Shown here: one piece after another, positions 15,488 to 24,547 of the stretch
Numbering within the stretch: the first letter of the stretch is position 1
How the letters are laid out: each line of letters starts with the position of its first letter
NCBI GenBank assembly: GCA_023664385.1
Contig: JAMPFU010000028.1
Location: 1-42,117 of the forward strand
Length of the DNA: 42,117 nt
Direction of reading: 5' to 3'
Source: Clostridium sp.
Lineage (GTDB): Bacteria > Bacillota > Clostridia > Lachnospirales > Lachnospiraceae
Program-made: the position numbers and the translations under genes
Notes under the pieces: model-generated
Database searches by the model: none
The model's input: the letters and a program-made list of their open reading frames with translations, nothing else
Told to the model about the DNA's origin: nothing

Positions 15488-16492
15488 ATGTATAGGTCGA
15501 TAGATTTATTTTCAGGAATAGGAGGAATTAGAAAGGGCTTTGATTACGCTTTTGAGGACAACATAAAAACGGTATTTGTGAGTGAGTGGGATAAATATGC
15601 ACAGATGACGTACAAATTAAATTTTCATGATAATTTTGAAATTGCCGGGGATATCACAAAGGTTGACGAAAAAGACATTCCTGAATTTGATATATGCTTA
15701 GCAGGTTTTCCTTGCCAGGCATTTTCGCTGGCTGGAAAACATATGGGATTTGATGATGATTATAAAGGAATATGTCGTGGAACATTATTTCAGGATGTGG
15801 TGAGGATTTGTGAATATAGGAAACCCAAGGTTATTTTTTGTGAAAATGTAAAAGGATTAACCATTCATGATAAAGGACGTACGTTTAAGGTTATTAAAAA
15901 GGCGTTTGAGCAGATTGGGTATAATGTATATGATAAAGTCTTGAACAGTAAAGACTTTGGTGTGCCGCAAAATAGGGAAAGAATTTATATCGTTGCTTTT
16001 CGTAATGACATTGAAAGTAGTTTTTTTAAATTTCCGACAGGAAACAATGCAAATACTTGTATAAGGGATATTTTAGAGAAACAAGAAGTAAGTGTGAAAT
16101 ATTATTTGTCAACGGTGTATATAGATACGTTGAAAAAACATAAAGAAAGGCATCAGGCTAAAGGAAATGGTTTTGGATATGAGATAAGAGATTTAGATGG
16201 GTATGCAGGTGCAATCGTTTGTGGTGGAATGGGACGTGAACGAAATCTTGTTATTGATAAAAGACTTACCAATTTTGTACCGGTTACTCATATAAAGGGG
16301 GAAGTCAATCATGATGGAATACGAAAAATGACACCAAGAGAATGGGCTAGATTGCAAGGGTTTCCAGATGACTTTAAATTGGAATTGGCTGACACGCATT
16401 TATATAAGCAGTTTGGAAATAGTGTAACCGTAAATGTAATTGAGGCAATTGCAAAGGAGATAAAGGTGGTTTTGGATAAAAATGGGAATTAG
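15488..16492 (+). CDS. DNA (cytosine-5) methyltransferase, probable M.HpaII type
   Basis: A 334-residue C5 methyltransferase. Motif I is DLFSGIGGIRKGF, motif IV is GFPCQAFS with catalytic Cys76, motif VI is ENVKGL, and motif VIII is QNRERIYIVAF. A short target-recognition region follows, then motif IX (RKMTPREWARLQGFP) and motif X (QFGNSVTVNVIEAIA). The start at 15488 follows AAGGAGA at 15474-15480; the frame open from 15467 overlaps vsr and lacks a site. Together with the HpaII-like endonuclease downstream it should methylate CCGG at a cytosine. The inner-C specificity is inferred from the M.HpaII analogy. Confidence 0.93.
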   Translation: MYRSIDLFSGIGGIRKGFDYAFEDNIKTVFVSEWDKYAQMTYKLNFHDNFEIAGDITKVDEKDIPEFDICLAGFPCQAFSLAGKHMGFDDDYKGICRGTLFQDVVRICEYRKPKVIFCENVKGLTIHDKGRTFKVIKKAFEQIGYNVYDKVLNSKDFGVPQNRERIYIVAFRNDIESSFFKFPTGNNANTCIRDILEKQEVSVKYYLSTVYIDTLKKHKERHQAKGNGFGYEIRDLDGYAGAIVCGGMGRERNLVIDKRLTNFVPVTHIKGEVNHDGIRKMTPREWARLQGFPDDFKLELADTHLYKQFGNSVTVNVIEAIAKEIKVVLDKNGN

Positions 16493-16556
16493 AGAATTGA
16501 CAGATGAATGGGAGATAAAAAGTTATGAAGATAGGTAAATAGGAGGGCGAGCTTAA

Positions 16557-17642
16557 ATGAAAAAAAATACGGATAAAAAAATGTCGGGAAACAAGGGCGA
16601 GTGGTCAGAACTGTACGCATTTATGAAACTGCTTAGTCAGGGTCGGGTATATGCTGCTGACGAAAAAGTGGAGAAAATTAATAGTGTATATTATCCGATA
16701 TTGAAAATAATGAGAGAAGAGGAAAAAGGGCAACGATTGGATTACATAATTAATGATGATACGGTGATTGTTGAAATGCAATCAAAAGAAGTCATAACTG
16801 TTGACAGAGATACATTGGAAAAGCAAGCGGAAATTCTTTTGGGTCAGATTGTAAAACACAATGGCAGTTTTGAATTAGAGGATATAGCGAAATTTGCAAA
16901 TGAAATTAAAGTTACAAAGATTAAAGCACCTTCGGATGATACAACAGATATTTCTATGCAAATACAGGATATACATACAAATTATGTTTGTGATGTGGGT
17001 TTTTCCATTAAATCAGAAGTGGGAAATTCACCTACGTTATTAAATGCAGGAAAAACAACTAATTTTATATATAGAGTTGAGGGTATTACAAATAAACAGG
17101 CAGAAGAAATTAATAATATTAATTCCAAAAATAAAATTATGGATAGGATGGCAAAAATTAGAGAATATGGTGGAATAATGGAATTTATTGATGTCAACCA
17201 TGATGGGTTTAGGAGAAATCTTATTATGGTCGATAGCAATATGCCGAAAATAATTGCAAATATGTTATTGTATTTTTATGCTGAGGATGTTAAGGAATGC
17301 AAAACTTTAGTAAAATTGGCAGGTGATCGTGACCCATTGATGTATGGAGATGCAGTTATGTATGAATACAAATTCAAGAAATTTTTGTGTTCATGTGCGT
17401 TGGGAATGAAACCGGCAAAACCTTGGGATGGCTTGGACGAAGCAAATGGTGGCTATATAATTGTCAAGGCAGATGGTGAGATACTTGCATATCATATTTA
17501 CAATCGTAATTTCTTTGAACAGTATTTACTTGATAATACAATTTTTGAAAGGGCATCAACTACGAGGCATGAGTATATGAGTTTATACGAGGAAAACGGA
17601 GAAATATATATTAAATTGAATTTGCAGGTGCGATTTAAATAG
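16557..17642 (+). CDS. HpaII-family type II restriction endonuclease
   Basis: A 361-residue protein resembling R.HpaII (CCGG). The N-terminus reads GNKGEWSELYAFMKLLSQGRVY, as expected for the family. Further recognisable segments are DIHTNYVCDVGFSIKSEVGN and TLLNAGKTTNFIYRV, the conserved core in which GFSIKS supplies likely catalytic residues. Length is close to HpaII. AGGAGGG at 16543-16549 serves the ATG at 16557; M9 is an alternative. It follows the methyltransferase by 64 bp in the same direction, completing a Vsr-methylase-endonuclease set. Gene composition is AT-rich compared with flanking genes, suggesting transfer. Confidence 0.88.
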   Translation: MKKNTDKKMSGNKGEWSELYAFMKLLSQGRVYAADEKVEKINSVYYPILKIMREEEKGQRLDYIINDDTVIVEMQSKEVITVDRDTLEKQAEILLGQIVKHNGSFELEDIAKFANEIKVTKIKAPSDDTTDISMQIQDIHTNYVCDVGFSIKSEVGNSPTLLNAGKTTNFIYRVEGITNKQAEEINNINSKNKIMDRMAKIREYGGIMEFIDVNHDGFRRNLIMVDSNMPKIIANMLLYFYAEDVKECKTLVKLAGDRDPLMYGDAVMYEYKFKKFLCSCALGMKPAKPWDGLDEANGGYIIVKADGEILAYHIYNRNFFEQYLLDNTIFERASTTRHEYMSLYEENGEIYIKLNLQVRFK

Positions 17643-17686
17643 AATATAGAATACAACAATACACTGTGTAGCAACCAGCATTCGTC

Positions 17687-17716
17687 TTGACATGAAAATT
17701 TATTTTGCTATATAAT
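17687..17716 (+). promoter_or_regulatory. Consensus sigma-A promoter
   Basis: TTGACA at 17687-17692 and TATAAT at 17711-17716 are separated by 18 bp. Transcription would start about 35 bp upstream of the small membrane protein at 17758. Confidence 0.8.
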
Positions 17717-17757
17717 TATTTGTATATGATTGGAATTTTCTACATAGGAGGACTACA

Positions 17758-18024
17758 ATGCGATTTTTAATTTTAAGGGAAACGGGTTTTTCAACCTTTA
17801 TGTCATGCGTAGCAATTGTTTTTGCTGTACCGGCGATTTTTCTTTGGATGGCAGTTTATGATAAGGATTATTATTGTCTTACACCGGCGATTGTCTGTAC
17901 GGTTATCTGCATCCCATGTTATATTCTTGCATTTGTATCGGCAAAAAAGTCGGTGAAAAAACGTGCAGAGGCGGAAGCACAGTATAGGGCTGAACATCCA
18001 GATTTCTTTAAGGATAAAAAATAA
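17758..18024 (+). CDS. Small membrane protein, two TM helices
   Basis: An 88-residue protein of unknown function. Two hydrophobic segments at ~10-32 and ~41-63 are followed by a basic, charged cytoplasmic tail (KKSVKKRAEAEAQYRAE). AGGAGG at 17746-17751 and a perfect-consensus promoter upstream make it clearly expressed, yet it matches no family I recognise. It converges with the beta-mannosidase gene, with 40 bp between the stop codons. Confidence 0.75.
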   Translation: MRFLILRETGFSTFMSCVAIVFAVPAIFLWMAVYDKDYYCLTPAIVCTVICIPCYILAFVSAKKSVKKRAEAEAQYRAEHPDFFKDKK

Positions 18025-18064
18025 AATGAATGGGGAAGTACAAATACCAGACGATTATTTAATG

Positions 18065-20533
18065 CTACCCAATATCATACACACTCCGCAGGGAAATTGT
18101 ATCAATATTACCCGACAGTATCTTTATGCGTTTCGTTTCCTTGTTTAAATCAAAGAAATTATTGTCGCAAATTAAGTTGTCATCTTCATTTCTGATTTCT
18201 ACACTTTTTGCATAGCAGCAGGAGGTAATGACAATTTCGTTGCCTTCTGCCGTAAAGGACAGTTCAGGATTTTCAAAATGAAAATGCGTTGGCTGGCAAA
18301 ATAGCACGGTGCCCTCTGATATGAGCTTGTCATTTTCAATAAGCGCATAGCTTACATAATCACTGTATAAATCTGCATCAGGAAAATAAACCTTATCAAG
18401 CCATTTTGAACAAAGGGGTTCTATAGTCAGGCTTTCGGAGGCCTGTTTTTTAATTTCTCCATTTGATGTGCGAAGCTGCCAATTGACAGTTACAAAATGT
18501 GTGCCTAAGGTTTCATTTGCAACATTTAATCTGATGGATTTCTCCACGTCAAAGGGTTCCTCATTTACATTCATGGATTGGGTCAAAAGCCCTTCCTCCT
18601 CGCAGGAAATCATAAGTGGTGCAAAAAAGCGTTTTGCATAGTAGTGAAGCGCTTTCCATCTGCCGTAATAATCAATGGAGGACCATGAGGCGACAGGCCA
18701 GCAGTCATTTAGCTGCCAATAAACAGTACCCATGCAGCGGCCCCTGTGTCTCCTGAAATGCTCCACACCGTAGCGGATTGCCTCAGCCTGAAGAAGCTGG
18801 GACGCATATATAAATGTATCAAGGTCTGTAGGATACAAATACATCTGCTGCATATAATTCATAAGCTTTCCGTTGGCAGATGCGTTTCGCTGATGCTTTT
18901 CCATAACATATGAAAATACATTGTGGTCACTTGGAAGCGTGAAGGCTTCAACCGTTTTTATGGAAGGAAAGGACTGAAAACCAAACTCGGAAAGATAACG
19001 GAAATAAAATTTTCTGTATTCCGTAAATGGCTTATTTCCGTGCCATACCTCCCAATAATGTACATCGCCCCTTGCCGTATCATCAGGGTTGTCAAAGCCT
19101 CCGCCCGAGGAGGGACTTGCCGGCCAATAAAAGGTTTGAGAGTCCTCTTCCGTTACTATTTTTGGGAAAATGTATTCGTACATTTTGATATAATCAGCCC
19201 GAAGCGCATCATCACAGCCCCATTCACCGACTGCTGCAAATTTTTCCATCTCATTGTTTCCACACCACAATCCGAGGCTTGCATGGTGACGCAGCCGTCT
19301 TATATTTTGGCGCAGTTCTCTTGTTATCTGTTCCTCAAATTCCTCAGTAAGGCGGTAGTTTGCACAGGCAAACATAAAGTCCTGCCATACGACAAGTCCA
19401 AGCTCATCGCATATATCATAAAAATCGTCCGCAGGGTAATAACCGCCGCCCCATACTCTGATACAGTTGAAATTAGCCATGACGCACTGCTCTAAGAGCC
19501 TTCTTGTGCGCTCTTTATTTACACGTGATAAAATATTGTCCTCAGGAATGTAATCAGCACCCATTGCAAAAATGCGGACACCGTTAATCTCATGTGCAAA
19601 GGATTCCCCAAATTCGTCCTTTTCTCTGGCAACTGTCATGGTGCGAAGTCCAATTCGTTTTTCCCATACGTCCAGTACTGTGCTATCGTACATAAGGGTT
19701 ACAATAATTTTATAAAGCGGCTGCTTTCCGTACCCGTTTGGCCACCAAAGCTCAGGGTTTGCAATTACTATCTTATCCGAATAAGAAATATCCTGATACA
19801 GCACATCATTTTCAGGTGACAAAACGGTAATCATTGCATGATAGGATTTGTTTTCTGCCTGTAGCATATTCAAATTTTCACGCACAGCTTCACTGCCTGA
19901 TAATACAAAAACCTCAGTAAAAAGCTCTGCCTGTCCATCAGAATGTGTTTGGGTAATATATACATCGGAAATACGTGCGTGATTATAGCCGATTAACTCT
20001 ATGGGACGCCAAATGCCTGCGTCAGGAAGCCGGGGACCCCAATCCCAGCCAAACATACAGTGGGCTTTTCTAAGAGACGGAAAGCCCCGCATGGCATCCT
20101 CCGTACCCCTTACAGGGTCAGCCTTAAAGCGCTCTGCTATGTATTTGGTAGGAGAGTGCAGTATGATTTTCAGCGTATTACATTCCTTCAGGAGTGGGGT
20201 TATCACATATTCCCATTCGCAGTGCATATTGCAAGTGCTGTCTAAAAGCGTGCCGTTTAAATAGATGTCGGCAATCGTGTCGATTCCATAAAATTTTAAG
20301 ACAACATAGTCATAGCTGCCGCAAAAATCCTCTGCGGTAAATTCTGTCTCGTATATAAAATCGTGCTTCATCAAATCAAGGGCAGCCAGTTCGTTATCTC
20401 TGTAATATGGGTCAGGCATTACATTGTTGGCAAGCAAATCATTGTACACGGAGCCGGGAATGGTTGCGGCATATTTTGTGCTTTCGCCTGCGATACACAT
20501 TGTCCAGCCTGTGCTTATTTCTTTTTTTGTCAT
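18065..20533 (-). CDS. Beta-mannosidase, glycoside hydrolase family 2
   Basis: An 822-residue cytoplasmic GH2 enzyme that releases terminal beta-mannose from manno-oligosaccharides. It has the N-terminal sugar-binding domain (GWTMCIAG, TIPGSVYNDLL, IDTIADIYLNG, FGWDWGPRLPDAGIWRPI). The immunoglobulin-like domain and TIM barrel follow, with the acid/base Glu in LWCGNNEME (~426) and the nucleophile Glu in LSEFGFQSFPS (~516). There is no signal peptide, so imported short mannosides are the likely substrate. AAGGAGA lies 6 nt before the ATG. No transporter or mannan-degrading partner gene is adjacent, and it appears to be a single-gene unit. Confidence 0.92.
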   Translation of the reverse strand: MTKKEISTGWTMCIAGESTKYAATIPGSVYNDLLANNVMPDPYYRDNELAALDLMKHDFIYETEFTAEDFCGSYDYVVLKFYGIDTIADIYLNGTLLDSTCNMHCEWEYVITPLLKECNTLKIILHSPTKYIAERFKADPVRGTEDAMRGFPSLRKAHCMFGWDWGPRLPDAGIWRPIELIGYNHARISDVYITQTHSDGQAELFTEVFVLSGSEAVRENLNMLQAENKSYHAMITVLSPENDVLYQDISYSDKIVIANPELWWPNGYGKQPLYKIIVTLMYDSTVLDVWEKRIGLRTMTVAREKDEFGESFAHEINGVRIFAMGADYIPEDNILSRVNKERTRRLLEQCVMANFNCIRVWGGGYYPADDFYDICDELGLVVWQDFMFACANYRLTEEFEEQITRELRQNIRRLRHHASLGLWCGNNEMEKFAAVGEWGCDDALRADYIKMYEYIFPKIVTEEDSQTFYWPASPSSGGGFDNPDDTARGDVHYWEVWHGNKPFTEYRKFYFRYLSEFGFQSFPSIKTVEAFTLPSDHNVFSYVMEKHQRNASANGKLMNYMQQMYLYPTDLDTFIYASQLLQAEAIRYGVEHFRRHRGRCMGTVYWQLNDCWPVASWSSIDYYGRWKALHYYAKRFFAPLMISCEEEGLLTQSMNVNEEPFDVEKSIRLNVANETLGTHFVTVNWQLRTSNGEIKKQASESLTIEPLCSKWLDKVYFPDADLYSDYVSYALIENDKLISEGTVLFCQPTHFHFENPELSFTAEGNEIVITSCCYAKSVEIRNEDDNLICDNNFFDLNKETKRIKILSGNIDTISLRSVYDIG

Positions 20534-20880
20534 GGCAAATCTCCTTCGCTTTTAAACTACTTTTAAATCAATATGTTATGCTTTTGGGTATTCGCTGCAA
20601 AGCAGGCGGTAAGGCGCTTCGTCCTCCTCAATTTCAGGAAAACGTCCGATTGGCTCGTAAAAACGATTATCTGTGTTATCATCATTGCATTATTTTTTGA
20701 GGTTTCATGTCTGCCTCCTTGAAAAAATGTTTTTTTATTTTATAATATAACCATAGGACTATTGCACGAAGGATATACATATGCTTCGTGTGGCAATTCC
20801 ATCTCTTATAAGAATACAAAACAATAAATGAAATGTAAATATGAAAACAAAATTTATCATAAATGGAGGTCTTTATACGA
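20534..20880. other. Intergenic region between beta-mannosidase and HAD genes
   Basis: This 347-bp stretch separates divergent genes. It holds a possible frameshifted small gene on the minus strand (20576-20708) and a 7-bp inverted repeat, CACGAAG/CTTCGTG, in the interval 20765-20790. AT-rich DNA that must contain the HAD promoter fills the rest, but I see no confident -35/-10 pair. Confidence 0.5.
20576..20708 (-). pseudogene. Possible small frameshifted gene
   Basis: On the minus strand an ATG at 20708 has an excellent AAGGAGG (20720-20714) five bases upstream but stops after eight codons (MKPQKIMQ). One base off that frame, a coding-like stretch of about 38 residues follows: NDDNTDNRFYEPIGRFPEIE continuing with EDEAPYRLLCSEYPKA, ending at TAA 20578-20576. 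Loss of one base near 20690 would join them into a ~45-residue protein. I recognise no family. It may be sequence debris only. Confidence 0.3.
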
Positions 20881-21570
20881 ATGGTAAGGCTGGACAAAAT
20901 TATAGGGGTTATATTTGACATAAACGGAACCATGCTTTTTGACGGAAAATACCATGTGGAGGCATGGTCGAAATATATAGAGGAGCTTACGGGCACATGC
21001 GTGGGTGCAAAGGCAAAGAGAGAGCATATCATAGGCAAATCGGGAAAGGATATTTTAGAGTATTTTATGGGCTGTGAGATTTCTGCCGATATGGCTGAGC
21101 AGCTTTGCGAGGAAAAGGAAAACATATACAGAAAGCTGATTGCAAAGGATAACATAGGACTTGCCAAAGGCCTGACTGATTTTTTGGACTATCTTGACAA
21201 ATATAACATTCCCAGAACAATGGCTACCTCTGCCAATCTGTCAAATGTAATGTACTATTTTGAAGCCTTTGACCTGTACAGATGGTTTGACCCGGACAAG
21301 CTTGCCTGCCATGATAAAAGGCTGAGGGATAAGCCTTATCCGGACCTTTACCTTGTAGCATGTAAAATGTTGGACATTCCTCCTGAAAAGTGTCTTGTAT
21401 TTGAGGATTCGGAGGCGGGCATACTTTCGGCAATCAATGCGGGAGTGAAAAATATTGTTGCCGTAACAGGCGACAGTGAAAAGCCTGATATAGACAATTT
21501 AAAATACATTAAGGCATGCATAAAGGATTTTACTGAGCTTAAGGATGAGCTTGAAATAAAAAATATATAG
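20881..21570 (+). CDS. HAD-superfamily hydrolase, beta-phosphoglucomutase-like
   Basis: A 230-residue HAD protein with an alpha-helical cap after motif I. Motif I is VIFDINGT: the nucleophile Asp13 is kept but the usual second Asp is Asn15. Motif II is the TSAN segment, motif III the Lys in RDKPYPDLYL, and motif IV FEDSEAGILSA. It should be a small-molecule phosphatase or sugar-phosphate mutase relative. A DxN motif I occurs in some HAD families, though it removes the usual general acid. The start at 20881 is separated from GGAGG (20865-20869) by 11 bp. The upstream frame at 20863 overlaps the ribosome-binding site. Confidence 0.85.
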   Translation: MVRLDKIIGVIFDINGTMLFDGKYHVEAWSKYIEELTGTCVGAKAKREHIIGKSGKDILEYFMGCEISADMAEQLCEEKENIYRKLIAKDNIGLAKGLTDFLDYLDKYNIPRTMATSANLSNVMYYFEAFDLYRWFDPDKLACHDKRLRDKPYPDLYLVACKMLDIPPEKCLVFEDSEAGILSAINAGVKNIVAVTGDSEKPDIDNLKYIKACIKDFTELKDELEIKNI

Positions 21571-21655
21571 CGTGTTAAAACGGAAGGAATATTTTAATAA
21601 AATATTTAATCTATTCTTGACTAAATAATAATGTTGTGCTACTGTTTATACAAAC

Positions 21656-21690
21656 AAAGGCGTTTTGCAGTTATGCAGAGCGCCTTTTTC
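21656..21690 (+). terminator. Terminator after the HAD gene
   Basis: A stem forms between AAAGGCG (21656-21662) and CGCCTTTTT (21681-21689), extended through T.G pairs to an inner TGCA/TGCA, and closes with T residues. It lies about 85 bp after the HAD stop and just before the ATP-grasp operon. Confidence 0.7.
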
Positions 21691-21734
21691 TTTTGTTTTT
21701 AAAAAGCATCTTGTTTTTGAAAGGAGGATTTGTC

Positions 21735-23054
21735 ATGGAAAATTTGGATTTGTATAGGCATACGGACACAGTAAATGAGCTGTTGGCAAGATACGGCGTT
21801 AAATTTGGTATTTATAAAAATAATGAATTTAAAGAGCAGCTTTTTCCCTTTGATACAATACCGAGGATAATTGAAAAGAAAGAATTTGAGCAGTTGGAGA
21901 AAGGACTAAAGCAAAGGGCAAAAGCTTTAAATTGTTTTATCAAGGATATTTATGGGGACAAAAAAATTATTCGGGACAAGGTTGTTCCAGAGGAATTTGT
22001 ATATGCAGGAAGCGGTTATCTTGTTCAGTGCGAGGGTGTAAGTCCGCCGAAGGAGGTATATAACCATATTTCGGGGATTGACTTGGTTCAGGGAAAGGAT
22101 AAGGAATGGTATATTCTTGAGGATAACCTAAGAGTGCCGTCGGGCGCATCATATCCCATGATTGCAAGAGAGCTTTGCCGAAGAAGCAGTCCGAAAACCT
22201 TTCAGGAAAATCACATTGAGGACAATCGCAATTATGCTAAATTGCTTAGAAAAACAATGGATTATGTGAATACAGGCGGTCACTCCGTTATTCTTACGCC
22301 GGGCAGATACAATGCCGCTTACTTTGAACATTCGTATCTTGCAGAAATGACAGGAGCACACCTTGTTACAGGCAGTGAGCTTGTCGTGGAAAATGAACAC
22401 TTGTATTTCATTGATTATGCAGGGCACAAGGAGAAAGTAGGCGTTGTTTATCGGCGTATATCCGATGACTATTTGGACCCGATGAATTTCCTTGAGGAGT
22501 CGGTAATTGGTATTCCGCATATCTATGACATATACCGCAAAGGAAATGTCGCACTTATGAATGCGCCTGGAAACGGAGTTGCAGATGATAAGGGTATTTA
22601 TTATTTTGTGCCTAAGATGATAACGTATTATTTGGGTGAGGAGCCAATTTTGAAAAATGCTCCGACCTATCTTCCGTATTATGAGGAGGATATGAAATAC
22701 GTTTTGGATAACTTTGACAACCTTGTACTTAAGGATGTTGCCGAGGCAGGCGGGTACGGAGTTGTTTTTGGAAGTAAGATGACGAAGCAGGAAAAGGAAG
22801 CTTTTGTTGAAATGCTGAAAGCGGAACCGAGACGGTTTATTGCACAGGAGGTAATTGATTTCCTTGATATTGATATTATGGACAAGGGTGAAATCGTACC
22901 GAGGAAAGCCGACCTTCGGGCATTCGTGCTTATGGCAGAGGAACCGATGGTTTGGAAAAGTGGTTTGACAAGATTTTCAAGGAATCCGGATTCATTTATT
23001 GTGAATTCATCACAGGGAGGAGGCTTTAAGGACACATGGGTATTATCTCAGTAG
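21735..23054 (+). CDS. Circularly permuted ATP-grasp amidoligase (COG2308-like)
   Basis: A 439-residue protein of the circularly permuted ATP-grasp family. Family signatures are present in order: the GSGYLVQCEGV segment, LEDNLRVPSGASYPMI, and VLKDVAEAGGYGVVFG (nucleotide-binding Lys/Gly region). Then come IAQEVIDF, PRKADLRAFVLM, and the C-terminal IVNSSQGGGFKDTWVLSQ. ATP-grasp enzymes activate a carboxylate as acyl-phosphate and ligate an amine; this family is predicted to build amide or peptide products, but the substrate is not established. GGAGG at 21723-21727 fixes the start at 21735. It is the first gene of a run with the alpha-E and transglutaminase-like genes, and overlaps the alpha-E gene by 19 bp. 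Confidence 0.9.
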   Translation: MENLDLYRHTDTVNELLARYGVKFGIYKNNEFKEQLFPFDTIPRIIEKKEFEQLEKGLKQRAKALNCFIKDIYGDKKIIRDKVVPEEFVYAGSGYLVQCEGVSPPKEVYNHISGIDLVQGKDKEWYILEDNLRVPSGASYPMIARELCRRSSPKTFQENHIEDNRNYAKLLRKTMDYVNTGGHSVILTPGRYNAAYFEHSYLAEMTGAHLVTGSELVVENEHLYFIDYAGHKEKVGVVYRRISDDYLDPMNFLEESVIGIPHIYDIYRKGNVALMNAPGNGVADDKGIYYFVPKMITYYLGEEPILKNAPTYLPYYEEDMKYVLDNFDNLVLKDVAEAGGYGVVFGSKMTKQEKEAFVEMLKAEPRRFIAQEVIDFLDIDIMDKGEIVPRKADLRAFVLMAEEPMVWKSGLTRFSRNPDSFIVNSSQGGGFKDTWVLSQ

Positions 23055-23698
23055 AACACATGGACAGATTATATTGGCTTGGAAGATATAGTGAAAGGGT
23101 ATATTCCACACTGAAATTTTTTTCAGAGCGATATGATACTATGATTGACATGGAAGAAAATGCATATGAGGAATATTGCAGAAGGCAGGAAATTCCCAAT
23201 ATTTATACCTCGTCAGAGGATTTTGTAAGCAGGTACTGCTTTGATAAGACGGATGTAAATTCAATATTTTCAAATCTTATGCGGGCATATGATAATGCAA
23301 TCGTGCTGAGGGAGGAAATAGGAAGTGAGACGCTTGCCTATATTCAGCTCGCCGTTTATGCCATGAATAAAGCTAAGGAATCAGATGCACCGCTTATCCC
23401 TCTTATGAGTGTTAAGGATGATATTGTTGCATTTTGGGGCATTGCAGACGATCAGATTGACAGTGAATATGTAAGAAATATTATCAAGGTTGGAAAGCGA
23501 ATTGAAAGAATTGATTTGTATGCAAGAATGCATTACAAGGCGTCAGAGCTTATTAGGGAGGTTCGGCGTCTGACAGGACGTATTGACCGGACCGGGTTAA
23601 GCTATAATCACGCAAACCTTATGAAGCTTAACTATTTTTGTGAGATGGATGAGCTTGATTACAAAGAAATAGTAAAAACAGTTGAGGCTTTGGTGTAG
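23036..23698 (+). CDS. Alpha-E domain protein (DUF403/COG2307-like)
   Basis: A 220-residue, nearly all-helical protein beginning GIISVEHMDRLYWLGRYSER. The WLGRYxER motif is the signature of the alpha-E domain. Further signatures are FDKTDVNSIFSNLMRAYDNA and ARMHYKASELIREVRRLTGR. In most genomes this domain is encoded next to, or fused with, the CP-ATP-grasp protein, and is thought to be its structural or substrate-holding partner. Here the two genes overlap by 19 bp, indicating coupled translation. Its activity is unknown. Confidence 0.9.
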   Translation: MGIISVEHMDRLYWLGRYSERVYSTLKFFSERYDTMIDMEENAYEEYCRRQEIPNIYTSSEDFVSRYCFDKTDVNSIFSNLMRAYDNAIVLREEIGSETLAYIQLAVYAMNKAKESDAPLIPLMSVKDDIVAFWGIADDQIDSEYVRNIIKVGKRIERIDLYARMHYKASELIREVRRLTGRIDRTGLSYNHANLMKLNYFCEMDELDYKEIVKTVEALV

Positions 23699-23728
23699 CA
23701 GTTTGTTTCTATAAAATGGAGGAGCGTT

Positions 23729-24514
23729 ATGAAAAACCTAAAATTTCATTACCGAATGAGGCTTTCTTTTGACGTGCCGATTAGGGAACACCGTTTTACG
23801 CTAAAATGTATACCCCTTGACAGTGACAGGCAGAAAATATATGACCTTGAGGTGGATATTTATCCAAATGAATTTATCAGTAAGGATTTTGACTCCTTTG
23901 GAAATTTCTGCTATTACGGCTATGCCAAAAACGAGCATAACAAATTTTACATTGATGTTATGGGGAAGGCAAGGACAGGGCTCGCTGATTGTGAGAAGGA
24001 GAGCCAAATACACAAAATAGGCTTCTATAAATATCAGACAGAGTACACAAAGCCCGGGCAGGAAATGAACATGTTTCATAATTCCGTATCATTTTCAGAG
24101 AACGCAGGAAGCTTAGATAAGGCACTTTTATTTATGGATAAGCTTTATAACAGCTTTTCTTATGTTCAGGGTGTGACGGGGATAGAAACAACTGCGGAGG
24201 AGGCATTAAGGCTTGGACAGGGAGTTTGTCAGGATTATGCCCATATTATGCTTGGACTTTGCAGGATGGAGCATATACCATGCCGTTATGTGGTTGGTAT
24301 GCTTATGGGTGAGGGATTATCCCATGCATGGGTAGACATATATGAAAATGGAAGGTGGATTGCCCTTGACCCTACAAATAATCTGATTGTAAAGGAAGAC
24401 CATATTAAAATTTCCAACGGAAGGGATTATAAGGACTGCAATATAAACCAAGGTGTTTTCTATGGAAATGCAAAACAGCTTCAGGATATATCCGTATTAG
24501 TTGAAGAATTGTAA
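23729..24514 (+). CDS. Transglutaminase-like cysteine peptidase (COG1305-like)
   Basis: A 261-residue protein with an N-terminal beta-rich domain (~1-120) of the type that precedes bacterial transglutaminase-like cores. The core shows the Cys-His-Asp triad: GQGVCQDYAHIMLGLCR, LSHAWVDIYENGRW and ALDPTNN. Such proteins usually cleave or transfer amide bonds. In CP-ATP-grasp/alpha-E neighbourhoods the transglutaminase-like gene is a regular third member, predicted to process or attach the amide product. There is no signal peptide, so it should act in the cytoplasm with its neighbours. GGAGG at 23719-23723 precedes the ATG. Confidence 0.9.
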   Translation: MKNLKFHYRMRLSFDVPIREHRFTLKCIPLDSDRQKIYDLEVDIYPNEFISKDFDSFGNFCYYGYAKNEHNKFYIDVMGKARTGLADCEKESQIHKIGFYKYQTEYTKPGQEMNMFHNSVSFSENAGSLDKALLFMDKLYNSFSYVQGVTGIETTAEEALRLGQGVCQDYAHIMLGLCRMEHIPCRYVVGMLMGEGLSHAWVDIYENGRWIALDPTNNLIVKEDHIKISNGRDYKDCNINQGVFYGNAKQLQDISVLVEEL

Positions 24515-24547
24515 GTATCAGAGTTGTGTAAAAAATGGGAGGAAAAT

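Noticed and set aside
16481-16540. Short frame MGIRELTDEWEIKSYEDR between methylase and endonuclease
   Set aside because: 18 codons, overlapping the methylase end, no clear ribosome-binding site; could be debris but unsupported.
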